This document shows, in pieces, positions 22,642-33,350 of a DNA stretch of 50,485 nucleotides (positions within the stretch are counted from its first letter, which is position 1; every line of letters starts with the position of its first letter). Position numbers and translations under genes: made by a program. The DNA is taken from contig MNCI01000252.1 in assembly GCA_015680685.1 (NCBI GenBank), positions 1-50,485 on the forward strand, given 5' to 3'. Below the pieces are notes generated by a model that saw nothing but the letters and a program-made list of their open reading frames with translations, was not told the origin of the DNA and made no database searches. The stretch is from Gnetum montanum (Eukaryota > Streptophyta > Gnetopsida > Gnetales > Gnetaceae).

Positions 22642-23345
22642 TTTGAATTTCTTAAAAGTGCCCAACTTCTCCTCGCTGATGTTCTTAGGTTGAGGGGTGG
22701 AAGTTGGCAATGCTCATATTCCAATGTGTCTATGCCTTTGTTGTTGGCATGAGTTGTCTCCTTAGTTCGTTCCATGCATATTTGTTTGCTCCGTCGAGTA
22801 GCTGTCAACCATGGGGTGTTTACTACTGGTTGTGTGGTTGCTACATACAGGCATCTTTGGTTCAAAGTTGTAAGGGCACACCTGTTACATGGAGACATTT
22901 CCTCCATGTCATCACTCGATGAATCACTGTATGTGATGCTTGGAACTTTCTTCTTCTCGATCTTTCTGTAAATATTTATCTTAGAGATTTGCAAGGAAAG
23001 ATCACAAATCCCTAGGTACGCATCTACTGTACTTAGCCATGGCCTTCCCATTATAATTGGGAAGCCCCCTTCATTGTTAACTTCAATCACCAGGAAATCG
23101 GCTGGGTATGATCATCCAAACACAGTGGTGATGATGTCCTCCATCAATCCTAAGGGAATGATGATGGACTAGTTAGCCAGTTCCAGTTGGATGTTACTCT
23201 TCTTAAGTTGGGGTAGGTTCTAGGCTTGATACATTTTTTGTGGTATTAGATTGACTTTGGAACCTGAGTCAAGAAGAGCCTGATGTGGTGAATTTTCGGT
23301 GATTTGTAAATGAATTAAGGGGCTCCCAGGGTCAGATAGTTTCTT
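22642..23345 (-). pseudogene. pol: Protease remnant of element B, fused to post-pol sequence
   Basis: Minus sense: LSDPGSPLIHLQI-like lead-in, then LLDSGSKVNLIPQKMYQA with an intact D-S-G retropepsin triad (about 23275-23225), then UAG (23222-23220) as in the other copies. The ORF at 23090-22575 contains FPIIMGRPWLSTVDAYLGIC and KIEKKKVPSITYSDS, and then NLRTSARRSWALLRNSNKHS. It crosses the deletion junction and ends in sequence that in D follows integrase. This fused 171-codon frame is the longest open stretch in B. Upstream frames contain stops. Confidence 0.8.
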
Positions 23346-25896
23346 GGGAAGGTGGCCCACCTTGATCTAGTCAATTACGGTATGTGTTAACATAATCGTA
23401 TGCGTACAAGTGTTTTGGATTGAAGGGTGCTCCGAAGGGTTAGTTGTTGGAGGCCTATACATGTACTCAACTGCTTGTTGTTGCAAGAGTTTGTCTAGGC
23501 TCCTAGTTTTGAAGAAGGGCATCTTCTTTGTATAGTTTCCAGAACCAGCACCTGGTTGAATATTTACAGCTCTCGCAGCGTTATGTTGCTGCGATTGAGT
23601 AGGTAATTTTCCTTGCATTTTTGGAATAGGTTGTATGGGAACAATGGGTGGGAGAGGTGCGGATGGAGTTAGAGGATGGGATGAATGTGAGATGTCTCCC
23701 GAAGGAGAAGGAGTCCTCTTGAAGTACTCCTAAACTTGGTAGTGATGTTGGGGAGTAGTGTGACCCATAGAGTCACCTGGAGAAATCAGCTACTACACAT
23801 AATAACCATAAGGATCAGGCTACCGGTAAGGGTACTATTGTGTTGGTGGTGGCATCCCCCATAACTATGGGTATTGCCACTGCTGATGTTGTCCAATCGG
23901 CTGTGGTGGAGTTCCACTTGGATAATACGTTAGTGGTTGGTGGAACTGCCTTGGGTTACCTTGTGGATAAGGTAATTTTCGGGGTGTTTGCCATTGGTTG
24001 AGTCTTCGATTTAGCGCATACACCTTAAACTCCTACAGATGTGAGATAACTGGGCAACATCCCTTAGGATGGTCATAGTAGTAGACCTCACATCCACTGT
24101 CATCTTCTGTGTCAAAATTCACAGCCTCATCGGAGATAGGAATTTTCCCCTTCTCCTTGTTATGTGCAGGGCTTAAATTTCTCCGCTTGGTTTTACCTTT
24201 GTCACTACTTTGTTCTTCCTTAGACTCTTCTACGATTTTCAAGACTGTTTCCATTCTTGAGTTTAAGGAATCCCACATTTGGTCCATCTTGGCTGATACC
24301 TCAGTTTTTAACTTTTGGATTGGAAAGGTATTCTGGTTCACCAACTCTTCGAGTGGTGACTCATTCTCCTCATCATAGAATTTCACTCCCTTCTTGCGAA
24401 GGGAGGGGCCACGGTTGTATTCTTCCCACTTTCCCTCTTACGTAGTTCACCCTTTTCTTGTGCTGCTTGTTCCAACAAACTATGTACTTCTTGGGCTCTA
24501 AGTTGTAACAACCTCCCTTAGGCATAAGTCCCAAGAGTTTGTCTTGTTTCATGCCTTAGCCCATCCACGATGTGGTGAAGTTGATCCCGCTGTGCGTACC
24601 CATGGCCCAGGCAACGATGTAGCAATGTATAGTAGCAGGCCATGGCAGCATCCAAGGGTTCATAAGCACCTTGTTTTCAGCCTTGGATCTACTTACGCAA
24701 ATTGAACACTCTGGAGTACGTCTAATATTTATTGTTGAAAAGTTCAAGCATCGTACTTCACCTCCTGATGATTTTCGGTTCTAAGGACCGGTACTAGCTC
24801 TCTGCTTCTTTGGTGAGTGTCCTTGGGAACAACTTAAGCTTCTACCACTCATTATCTATATTCTGCAAGGCATAGGCATTGTGGAATGCCTGTAAATGAT
24901 GTTGTGGATCAGCGTTGTATCCTCCTTCAAAATGTTGGATATTATTTATGTCCAAACGCTTGATCCGACTGTCTTTTAAGTGCCTTGTGGGAATCCTAAC
25001 GGCCTCTGTAATGTCAAGCATACTTTGGGTTGCGAGTAGGGGTTCGTCATGATGATCTCTGTCATGACGTCTATGATGTCTTCGTGGTTCCCTACTCTCC
25101 CTATGTCCTTGCCCTCATCCTATCTCTCGACCTTCCTGTTGAGGTCTTTTGTCTTCCTTACCTTTACCCTCACCATTATGTTCTCGATGGCTACGCCCAA
25201 ATATGAAAGGAGAGTATGAGTGGTGGGATGAAGGAGAAGAAGAAGGGGATCCATCACCATGGTGATGTTTCTTACCTTTTCTTCAACTGCTTTGGCCTCG
25301 ATCATTACAATGATCTAAGTGTTCGTCCTTAATGTGAGTGGTTATTCCTTCCATGAACAGTTGGTGTTCACGGGGATCAGAACCCATGGCATGTACAGTT
25401 GATCAAAGGCTCTGATGCCTAACCTTTTCACTGTCATGAGGAGGGGGAACATCCTTTGCTAAAGAACCTATTATGAGGGGTTCCTCATTTCCTACTTCAC
25501 TAAGTACATGTGGGACCTTGCCCTTCAACAGTGCATATTAACTCTCCTGCCTTAAGTCCCTCATACATTGCACATTTTTGGGATGATAATCCCTCATATC
25601 AAAGTCCTTAGCAATGTATTCAGCAAATAAGTCCTACATGCCAATCTGTGCTAAGGCACAGAAGAGCATGTTCGAGACAGATCGATCTGGTGGTAAAACT
25701 ATGTTACCAAACAAATCTCTCCAGTGCAAATATTCATCCTAATGGAGGATAAAAGTATAATCAGGAATTTACTCATCAGGGTGAGTATAAATTATCTTAT
25801 ATTGTTTAGGACTTGGCTGGTTTCATTATGAATTGTATGTTGCCAACTATCTTCAATGTTAGTCCTAGGTGAATTAACTTTGTGAGAAGAAGTCAT
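23346..25896 (-). pseudogene. gag: Gag pseudogene of element B
   Basis: The ATG at 25896 gives MTSSHKVNSPRTNIEDSW, homologous to the starts of A, C and D. The N-terminal block is interrupted early by stops. An Arg/His/Ser-rich region follows (about 25300-25060). The capsid-like core is at about 24980-24400 in several frames (LELFNNKY, QIQG, DQLHHIVDGLRHETRQTL). A 117-codon ORF (24386-24033) carries ESPLEELVNQNTFPIQKL, VSAKMDQMWDSLNSRMETVL and the knuckle relic CEVYYYDHPKGCC, in which the second Cys is Tyr. The Tyr/Pro/Gln-rich tail ends near 23367 (QGKLPTQSQQHNAARAVN). Inactive. Confidence 0.8.
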
Positions 25897-26020
25897 TTTT
25901 ACTGGTGTGCTATTTCACCATTATATAAGTTATTATTTAACTAATTAACCCAAAGGTTCGTTAAGGCTCACAATGATGTGAATGATTTCCTTATGTTCTA
26001 ATTGGCGTACAAACACTTAG

Positions 26021-26038
26021 TCCCCAGAAACGGCACCA
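26021..26038 (-). other. Primer-binding site of element B
   Basis: Minus sense TGGTGCCGTTTCTGGGGA, one base from the 5' LTR. It is the tRNA-Asp type with a few changes. Confidence 0.8.
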
Positions 26039-26039
26039 A

Positions 26040-26950
26040 TGATGAGTGGAAAGTATCCCTACACTGAACCATACGAATACGAGCGTTGCACGCATGATCT
26101 GGTTGAACTTCATAGACTAAATGCCTACACGCCACAAGGAACACTTGGGGTTAATTAATCGGTGTCTTCCCAAGCTTGCTTGTATGTGTCATGGTGTATG
26201 GTTAATCAACTCTAAGGTATATGATTTTTAATGCTATGTTCAGTTTTTCTCCTATGCTAGGAGGAAAGGGTTGAGAAGCTAAGTCTAACTCTAACTAATA
26301 CACTAAGTTCCTAGCATCAGCATCCGTTCCCACTTGCTGTACACACCCTGAACTATGCAATTGTGGCTACCAAACGCTAATTGTTATTGGGATCACCACA
26401 CGTAACACACGTGCTCGAAGTGGTCGTATTGAGGCACTTAACTAACCTAAGTGCGATAAGCATCCATTCCTCAGCTAACCGTACATATCCTTGAATGCTC
26501 GTAACCAAGTCGTACTTATCCCATGTTCTAGGAGTTGAGGGTGAGAAAGCCTAATCACGATGAGTAGCCAATTCCTTGACTAGCCGTACACATTTGTAAA
26601 TGCTCGTAATCAAGTCATACTCATGCCATGATAACAACAGGTAATAAAACCTATCCATGTACTGCAAGGTTTATCCACAAAGCTCGTCTTTATTTCTGTA
26701 CACAACTTGCGTTTAGGTACAAAGCTACTTGAATAAAGATCCGTTCACTTGGGGACTCCTACTATGGGAACATGGAAATTAATCTATCTCTGGGATGATC
26801 AATCCACCAGAGCTTCACTACTTTAAACCTATGATTTTAATAAGGGGAGTGCCATCTCTTATTTATAGATATGGCGGTGGACTGTAATATCGTGTACGCT
26901 ATATCGTAGGGGACGACGCGATATCGTGAATGCGATATTGCGTCCCATCA
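26040..26950 (-). repeat. Element B 5' LTR
   Basis: 911 bp, homologous to 19601-20603 but with fewer GATATC-type units at the U3 end (about 26885-26945). It also has a shorter middle, lacking one of the ATAA(C/A)ATG-type repeats near 20215-20235. TATA complement at 26860-26867. Ends against AGATC. Confidence 0.9.
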
Positions 26951-26955
26951 AGATC

Positions 26956-28870
26956 TCTTGGACATAAATTTAAATTACGTTTTTGATACTACTAATTGAA
27001 GTTTGAGATGTTGCTCTATGACTATCTCCTAAAAATTTATAGTATGACTCATTAGCTTGATCCATCTATATTTTGCATAATTTTGCACATCTCCTTTATT
27101 TTTGTAAATGGTAATAACCATGCTTTTTGTTCAATTGTTGGGCATTTCTTCATCCTTTAAAATTTTGTTAAATATTTATGTTAGCTAAGAAAACTCTTAT
27201 ATCTCCAAGTACTTTGTAAGCTTCTATAGGAATGTTATTTGGTCTAGTAGCTTTTCTATCTTTCATTTTGATGAAGTTGTTTTTACTTTAGAAAAGGAAA
27301 GTTTATTAGCCAAACCAAGATTTGGTTCTTCTTCTTGGATGTATCCTCTTGGAAATTCTTCATTTAATACTTCTTAAAAATAAATTTTCACTTGTCCAAA
27401 AATATATTGCCTTTTATCAAAATTCTTTCATTTTCCTTCTTGATACATCAATATCCTTACATTTTTGATTTTTGATTTTTTTTAATTTATCAATAAATTT
27501 TTTTTCCATTGTTTTGAATTTCTCCTTGAATTTATTCAATATCTTATGTTTGGCTTTGGATACTACTATTATTACCCCCTCTTTTATCATTTTGTACATC
27601 ATCCTGTATTCTTAGTTTATGCTTTGCTACCATTTATTAAAGTGTCTTTTCTTGGTTGGGATAGCATGTTACAATTCATCATTCTATTACCATGTCTTCT
27701 TTGAAATGTATTTTTTGCCTTTTATTTCATCCAATTTTTTTTTTCAATTTTATGAATGCAACTTTCTATTTGACCCCAAATTAAATTTGTAGAGCAATCC
27801 CAATTCTAAGTGTCTTGTTGAAGTAATTAATCTTTGAACAAGGTAATGTTGTCCTCCTTTAAATTTGACCATATTATGGATTTATTTTCTTTTTTTCATG
27901 CTACCCTTGAAGTTGTGTATAGCTAAGTCTATGATCATTAATCAACACTGAGTTGTAAGGCAATCTCCAAGTATGACCTTACAATCTTTGCACATGGCCC
28001 ACTTTGTTTTGTATAACAAGTAATAATCAACTGATGTTTTATCCATAATACTCTTATATATAGTTAAATATTATTTGCTCTTCTAGAAATAAGTATTTGT
28101 AATTGCTAAGTCATAAGCATTTGGAAATTATAGCAATGAATCTCCCATACCATTAGGCTCTTCAAATCCATGTCATCCATGAATCCTATCATATTTCATT
28201 TTTCTAGAGCTTATATTATTAAAATCTCCTCCAATGACTATGCTTTCTTTCTAGGGAATTTCTTGAAGTACTAGATTCATAACAACCTAGAAATATTTCT
28301 TGATGGAGTTTTCTAGGCTAATATGTAAAGCATATACCCCAATGATCTCATTTCCAAACACAAGTTTAATGCTCATAATTTGATCACTGTGGTAGTATAC
28401 TTATACCACTTTATCTTTGATAGATTGATCAATGATGTTGGCCACTCCATTTCAATGATTTTGTTTTTCTAAGTAGAAATTTTTTTAACCCTTGCCTAAA
28501 TCTTGAGCTTTCTCCCCTTTCTATCTTGTTTCTTAGAGGTAGGCAATGTTGATTATTCCTTTTTTCATGGCCTCAATAATTTCAATGGTATTTTTATTAC
28601 GAGTTCCAATGTTTCAAGTTGCCATTCAAAATTTCTACTACTAGACTTGCTTCTTTACCTACTTCCATTCTTAATGTGGAAACCCTTATTTACCTTTCAC
28701 AACATTTGGGCAATAATGTTGTGTGTTATTTCTAGAGGACACTCTAGCAAGTTCTTGCCTATTTTTTAAAGCAACCAAGCTTTGTGACTCATTAAATCTA
28801 GGGATTACCTTAGCATGTGTAAAATCTGGAAAAAAGGAAAAACTCATCCATGAGATTTGCAATGGTTTTG
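26956..28870 (-). pseudogene. RTE-type LINE, 5' half (endonuclease and RT N-terminus)
   Basis: Minus sense, starting near 28870. An AP-endonuclease start reads IIEAMKKGIINIAYL*ETR*KGEKAQ (about 28600-28505; the family has NIACLQETRWKG). QIMSIKLVFGNEIIGVYAL follows (about 28390-28335), then SIVIGGDFNN (about 28245-28215) and MCKDCKVILGDCLTTQ (about 28000-27955), the endonuclease core. The RT N-terminus is at about 27275-27015: MKDRKATRPNNIPIEAYKVLGD and NYAKYRWIKLMSHTI. It is broken by many stops and frameshifts. The match to plant RTE elements is from knowledge of that family; the residues are read directly. Confidence 0.82.
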
Positions 28871-28931
28871 TAGCCAGTTACTAACTTGACACTAGCCCTT
28901 GTCCTTTCATATCTGGGCTTGAGATTGATAG

Positions 28932-29096
28932 TAGCTAAGTTAATAAATAAATTTAATAATTCAATTTAATTACACCTATGCATCACTTGTACTAAATTGT
29001 TATAATTTTATAACTTGGCATTACCTACCAAAATTGAACCCATAACTTAGAGCTTTTAAATTAAGAGTCTTTCTATTAGGCTAACACATATACTAA
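28932..29096 (-). mobile_element. tRNA-related SINE-like unit
   Basis: On the minus strand an A-box-like TTAGCCTAATAG (29084-29073) and a B-box-like GGTTCAATT (29040-29032) are spaced as in tRNA-derived promoters. The stretch between them (TTAATTTAAAAGCTC) is closely similar to the plus-strand unit at 29315-29520. The 3' limit is uncertain. Confidence 0.45.
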
Positions 29097-29314
29097 ACTA
29101 TAACGATTAAAATCATGGATATAAATACATATGATTGATATTAATTATGAATAAAAATGATACCAATGATGATGTTTGATATTTCTATTACAAACAAAGC
29201 ATCTACACATGAAATTATATACTTTTTAAAAATGTTTATGACCTTTAAGATCTAGTTTGCTCAACAATGGATACGTGAAGTTAGATATGCAGTTAGGAAA
29301 ACTATTAAATTATT

Positions 29315-29520
29315 ATTAATGTGTTGGCCTAGTGGTAAATTTTTGATTTAAAAGCTCCAAGTCATGGGTTCAATCTTAGTGTATAATGCTTAGGTATATA
29401 GTTCTAATTGGACTATATATCTTGGGGTGTTCCTATATCACAATTATTTTGGGTTCCAACGCCTCCCTATCCCTTCCCCTTCTCCACCCATAATAATAAT
29501 AATAATGATAATAATAATAG
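29315..29520 (+). mobile_element. tRNA-related SINE-like unit with TAA tail
   Basis: A box TGGCCTAGTGGTAA at 29325 fits TRGCNNAGYNGG. B box GGTTCAATC at 29367 follows about 40 bases later. The body ends in a pyrimidine-rich stretch (CCCTATCCCTTCCCC) and a (TAA/TAG)n tail at 29490-29520. This is the usual layout of a Pol III-transcribed SINE of about 200 bp. No annotated plant SINE family is claimed. Confidence 0.55.
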
Positions 29521-29777
29521 TAAATTTTTTAGATATATAATAATTATAATATAAAAATATTTTTTAAACCTATAAAAATTAAAGGTTAAAGTGAAAATTT
29601 TTGATTTAAGAAGATACAAATAAAAATATTTGATAGGTAGATGTAAATTTTTTAGATTTGAAAGACTCATGAAAACTAGTTTTTATAAAGTTTAGGCCCA
29701 TGAGCAAGGACCTCATTAATTTCTAATTTGATACTTTAAAAGTTTATAAATATATAGGGCTTAGATCATTTATGTAT

Positions 29778-30884
29778 TGATGAGAGTAGTTACTCTAATT
29801 ATTAGAGTGGTTACTCTAGCGGTTACTCTAGTAGTTATTCTAATTATTAGAGTGGTTACTCTAGCGGTTATCCTAGCAGTTATTCTAATTATTAGAGTGG
29901 TTACCCTAGTGGTTACTCTAGCAATTATTCTAATTATTAGAGAGGTTACTCTAGCGGTTACTTTACATTTATTCTAATTATTAGAGTGGTTACTCTAGTA
30001 GTTATTGTAATTATTAGAGTGGTTACTCTAGCGGCTACTCTAACAATTATTCTAATTATTAGAGAGGTTACTCTAGTGTTTACTTTAGCAGTTATTCTAA
30101 TTATTAGAGTAGTTGGTCCCAAGCCTATAAATACAGTGCCTAGGTGCACAATTGGGAGAGAAGTCTTTTAGCAGTCGAGTAGTAAAACTCTTGTTGTTTG
30201 TTTGAAAGTTAGAGTATCTTCCAAGTGCCCACAATAGGAGGTCTAAGTGTGGATAGATCTTTATTTGAGCATTGTGTACCTGAGCACACCTTGTGTATGA
30301 CAATAAAGACAAGTCTTTGATTCATCCTTGCAGCACTTGCGATTTTTTTCTTACGCATTTCTTTTATTTTATTTTCTTATGCATTTATTTTATTTTATGC
30401 ACTTTACATTTCTATTATTAGCATAGTAATTCATTTTGATCAATTAAGAAAATCATTAAATTACACAAGCATGACTGCTTCGAGCATGCATGTAATGCTT
30501 GGTAACTCAATAACGATTAGCATTTGGTAATCTCAACAATGTTGCACTGGTTCAGGATGTGTATAGCAAGTGGGAATGGATGTTGGTGTTAGGATTAGTT
30601 AGAACTTAGTTAATGAGTAGTTAAGTTAAATTAGTCATTTATTTATGTCTCTCCTTCCCTACTAGCACAAGACATAAAAATATAAAAGCTATAAAAATAA
30701 TATGCCTCAAGCTTACTTAACCGTACAATCATGACATACAGTTAAGCTTGGGAAGAAAATGATCAACCAACCCATCCTTATTCTACAAGGGCACATAAGC
30801 ACTTAGTCCTTGGAATTCAACTAGATCGTGTGTGAAACACTCGTATTCGTATGGTTGAGCGTAGTGGTACCTTGTCGCTCATCA
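29778..30884 (+). repeat. Element D 5' LTR
   Basis: 1107 bp. U3 is almost entirely a 45-bp-type array (29778-30118). TATA box TATAAATA at 30126-30133. R/U5 carries GAGCATTGTGTACCTGAGC and a polyadenylation-type AATAAAG (30302). That part and the following 550 bases are homologous to the R/U5 of C, and to A and B in reverse, although U3 is unrelated. Confidence 0.9.
29790..30118 (+). repeat. U3 tandem array with TAATTATTA palindromes
   Basis: Composite units of about 45 bases combine GGTTACTCTAGC-type modules with AGTTATTCTAATTATTAGAG. The near-palindrome TCTAATTATTAGA or a close variant occurs eight times here, against six in the 3' LTR. Because the unit length is a multiple of three, it creates spurious ORFs with repeated VVTL on both strands. 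Confidence 0.9.
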
Positions 30885-30885
30885 T

Positions 30886-30903
30886 TGGCGTCGTTGCTGG
30901 GGA
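30886..30903 (+). other. Primer-binding site of element D
   Basis: TGGCGTCGTTGCTGGGGA, two transitions from the tRNA-Asp complement, one base after the LTR. Confidence 0.85.
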
Positions 30904-31016
30904 CTTAGTTGTTTGTATGCTAATTAGAACATAGGAAATCATTCAGATCATTGGAACGAACCCTTAGGGTTGAGAAAATAATAAACAAGAATACATTGCA
31001 CACTGAATAGATAAGT

Positions 31017-33350
31017 ATGTCTTCTTCTTTGTATGAAAGAGCCTCATCGCCTAGGTTTGAAACAAGAAACAATCGGTGGCATAATACACATAATGTTGAT
31101 TCACTAGTCTCTCAAAAATTTTGAGTGGTATATATTCATCCCAATGAGTATATACCATACTTCAACTTTATCCATACTTCACCTTTATCCTTCATCAAGA
31201 TGAACAACTGTGTTGGTGAGACTTAGAAGGTAACATAGTGTTACCTCTAGATTGTTCAGTCCCAAGCATGCTTCTTCATGCCCTCACATGAATTGGAATT
31301 CCGCACTTACATGCAAACTACGTTGTGCAAGACCATTGCTCAAGAGAATACCATCCCATAGAGGCACAACATCAAAGGGAATTGCAATAGGAGAGACATT
31401 ATAAGTCTTTGAAGGATAAGTGTTCGTAGGATGTCCCACATGTTTTAAGTGAAAATGAGGATGGTGAACCTACCTCAGGCAGTTGCCCATACAATGATGT
31501 TTCTCCCCTTGACTTTGGCCAAGGGGTTGTGTATCATTCATTCCACTATTCATAACCTAGGTTCTAATACCCACAAGCACAAACGATCTGAAAAAGGGAC
31601 ATGGATACATGATAAAGATGGACATTCTAATCGCAATCACGATCGAGGTTGTGACCATTGAAGAGAAGGTAGTAGATACCATCATGGTGATGGTTCCCCT
31701 TCTTCTTCACCTTCATCATCTCCTTCACCCTCTCCTTCAATATCCAGAAGAGGTCATAAAGAAAAAGACCATGAGAATAAAGGTAGATAAAGTGGAAGTT
31801 ATAGATGAAATAGCCAGGAAAGGGGACGAGGGCACTCTAGAGAGTCACGACATAAAAGAAGGGAGAGTAGGGAACAATGTAGGGATCATAGATGCCATGG
31901 ATGAGATGATCATGATGAACCCCTCCTCACTACTTGAAGTATGTTGGACATAATTGAGGCTGTTAGAATTCCAACAAGGCATAAAAAAGATAGTAGGATC
32001 AAGAGATTAGATATGAACAATATCCCACGATTTGAAGAGAGATACAACATTGATCCTTAGAATCACTTACAAGCATTCCATGATGTGTGTGCCTTACAAA
32101 ATATAGAGAATAAATGGAAAAAACATAAGTTGTTTCCACAGCCACTAGTTAACGAAGTGGAAGCTAGTACTGGTCTTTAGAACTGGAATCCACTCGTAGG
32201 TGGAGTACTATGTTAGAATTATTTAATGACAAGTACCAAATGTACTCCCAAGTATCTAACTTGCGAAAGCAAATCCAAGGCTGGAAACAAGGAGGACATG
32301 AACCCTTGGATGCTACCATGGGTAGATATTATGCACTATTACATCATTGTCCTGGCCATGGTTATTCGCAAAGGGATCAATTGCGCCATCTCATGGATGA
32401 GCTTAGGCATGAAATGAGAAGAACCCTTATGATTTATGCCCAAGGAAGACTATCGGAGCTTAGGTCCCATCAAATTCAAAGACTATTGGAGCAAGTTGCT
32501 AAAGAAGAAGGTGAGCTTCAGAAGAGAGAAAGTGCAGAAGAGTATAACCAAGATCCTTCCCTCTGAAAGAGGGGAGTAAGATTTTGTGAGGATGAAGAAG
32601 AGTCACCACTCGAAGAGATGATGAATAGAAAAACTTTACCTATCCAAAAGTTGACATCAGAAATATCGACAAAGGTAGACCAAATGCGGGATTCCTTAGA
32701 TAATAGATTTTAATTTGTTCTTAAAATAGTAGAGGAGTCTAGAGAGTAAGGTATTGATTGCGAAAAAAGAAAAAAGAGAGAAGCTGAACATGCATGTAGC
32801 GAGCGTAAGGGCAAATTTTCCATCGTTGAAGAGGTTGTGGAGTTAGAAACAGATAATGATAGTGGATGTGAAACATGTCAATATGACCATCCTAAGGGAG
32901 GTTGCCCTATAATCTCACATCTGCAAGAGTTTAGGGTGTATGCACTCAACCCATGATTGAATAAATGGCAAGCACCTCGAAGGTTACCTTACCCCCAAGG
33001 TAACCCAAGACAATTTTACCAACCCTTAACGTATTATCCAAGTGGAACTCCATCACAACCGATTGAGCAATATCAATAGTGGAAGCATCCACAATTATGA
33101 GGTATGCTACCACCAAGGCAGTAGTATCCTTACTAGCAACCTGACCTGTATGGATATCATGTGCAGCAACCAATCTCCACACGTGACTCTACTGGTCATA
33201 TCACTTCTCAAACTGACTACTAAGCCCACGAGTATTATGGGACTCCCTCTTTTAGGGGTGATATTTTGCAATCATATCATCCTTCTCATCTAGCTACATC
33301 TCTTCCACCAATAACACCACTACCACCTTCTCTAGCTATGAAGGGTGAAA
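31017..33350 (+). pseudogene. gag: Gag pseudogene of element D
   Basis: The ATG at 31017 (MSSSLYERASSPRFETRNN) lies about 110 bases after the PBS. The N-terminal VVYIHP block is followed by stops. The Arg/Ser/His-rich region is at about 31560-31900, partly open in another frame. The capsid-like core runs from about 31960, with the best frame at 32210-32566: MLELFNDKYQMYSQVSNLRK, DQLRHLMDELRHEMRRTLM, and LLEQVAKEEGELQKRE. A UGA sits where C has CGA (32564). The coiled part (32640-32760) precedes a knuckle CETCQYDHPKGGC (CX2CX3HX4C, 32870-32910), typical of this branch. The Tyr/Pro-rich tail continues to the PR junction. It would have packaged the RNA; it is now dead. Confidence 0.85.

Larger units (their letters stand above)
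19601..26950 (-). mobile_element. Element B: non-autonomous gag-PR LTR retrotransposon inserted in a LINE
   Basis: LTRs at 19601-20603 and 26040-26950, PBS at 26021-26038, PPT at 20604-20614, and 5-bp target duplications AGATC (19596-19600 and 26951-26955). The organisation is the same as element A: gag, protease, then post-integrase sequence, with RT, RNase H and INT missing at the same junction (about 22636-22641). Its LTRs are longer and clearly diverged from A's, so A and B are not copies of one recent event. The LINE resumes on both sides. Confidence 0.92.

Noticed and set aside
22328-22710. Two overlapping minus ORFs with Cys-Val repeats
   Set aside because: The Cys-Val run is the translated CA microsatellite. 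Only the part beyond about 22642 is genuine pol-derived sequence.
28503-28769. Plus-strand 88-codon ORF
   Set aside because: Antisense of the LINE endonuclease region, which is coding-like on the minus strand.
29777-30171. Long ORFs with repeated VVTL/IIRV on both strands
   Set aside because: They are translations of the 45-bp U3 tandem array; the unit length is a multiple of three, so frames stay open by chance.
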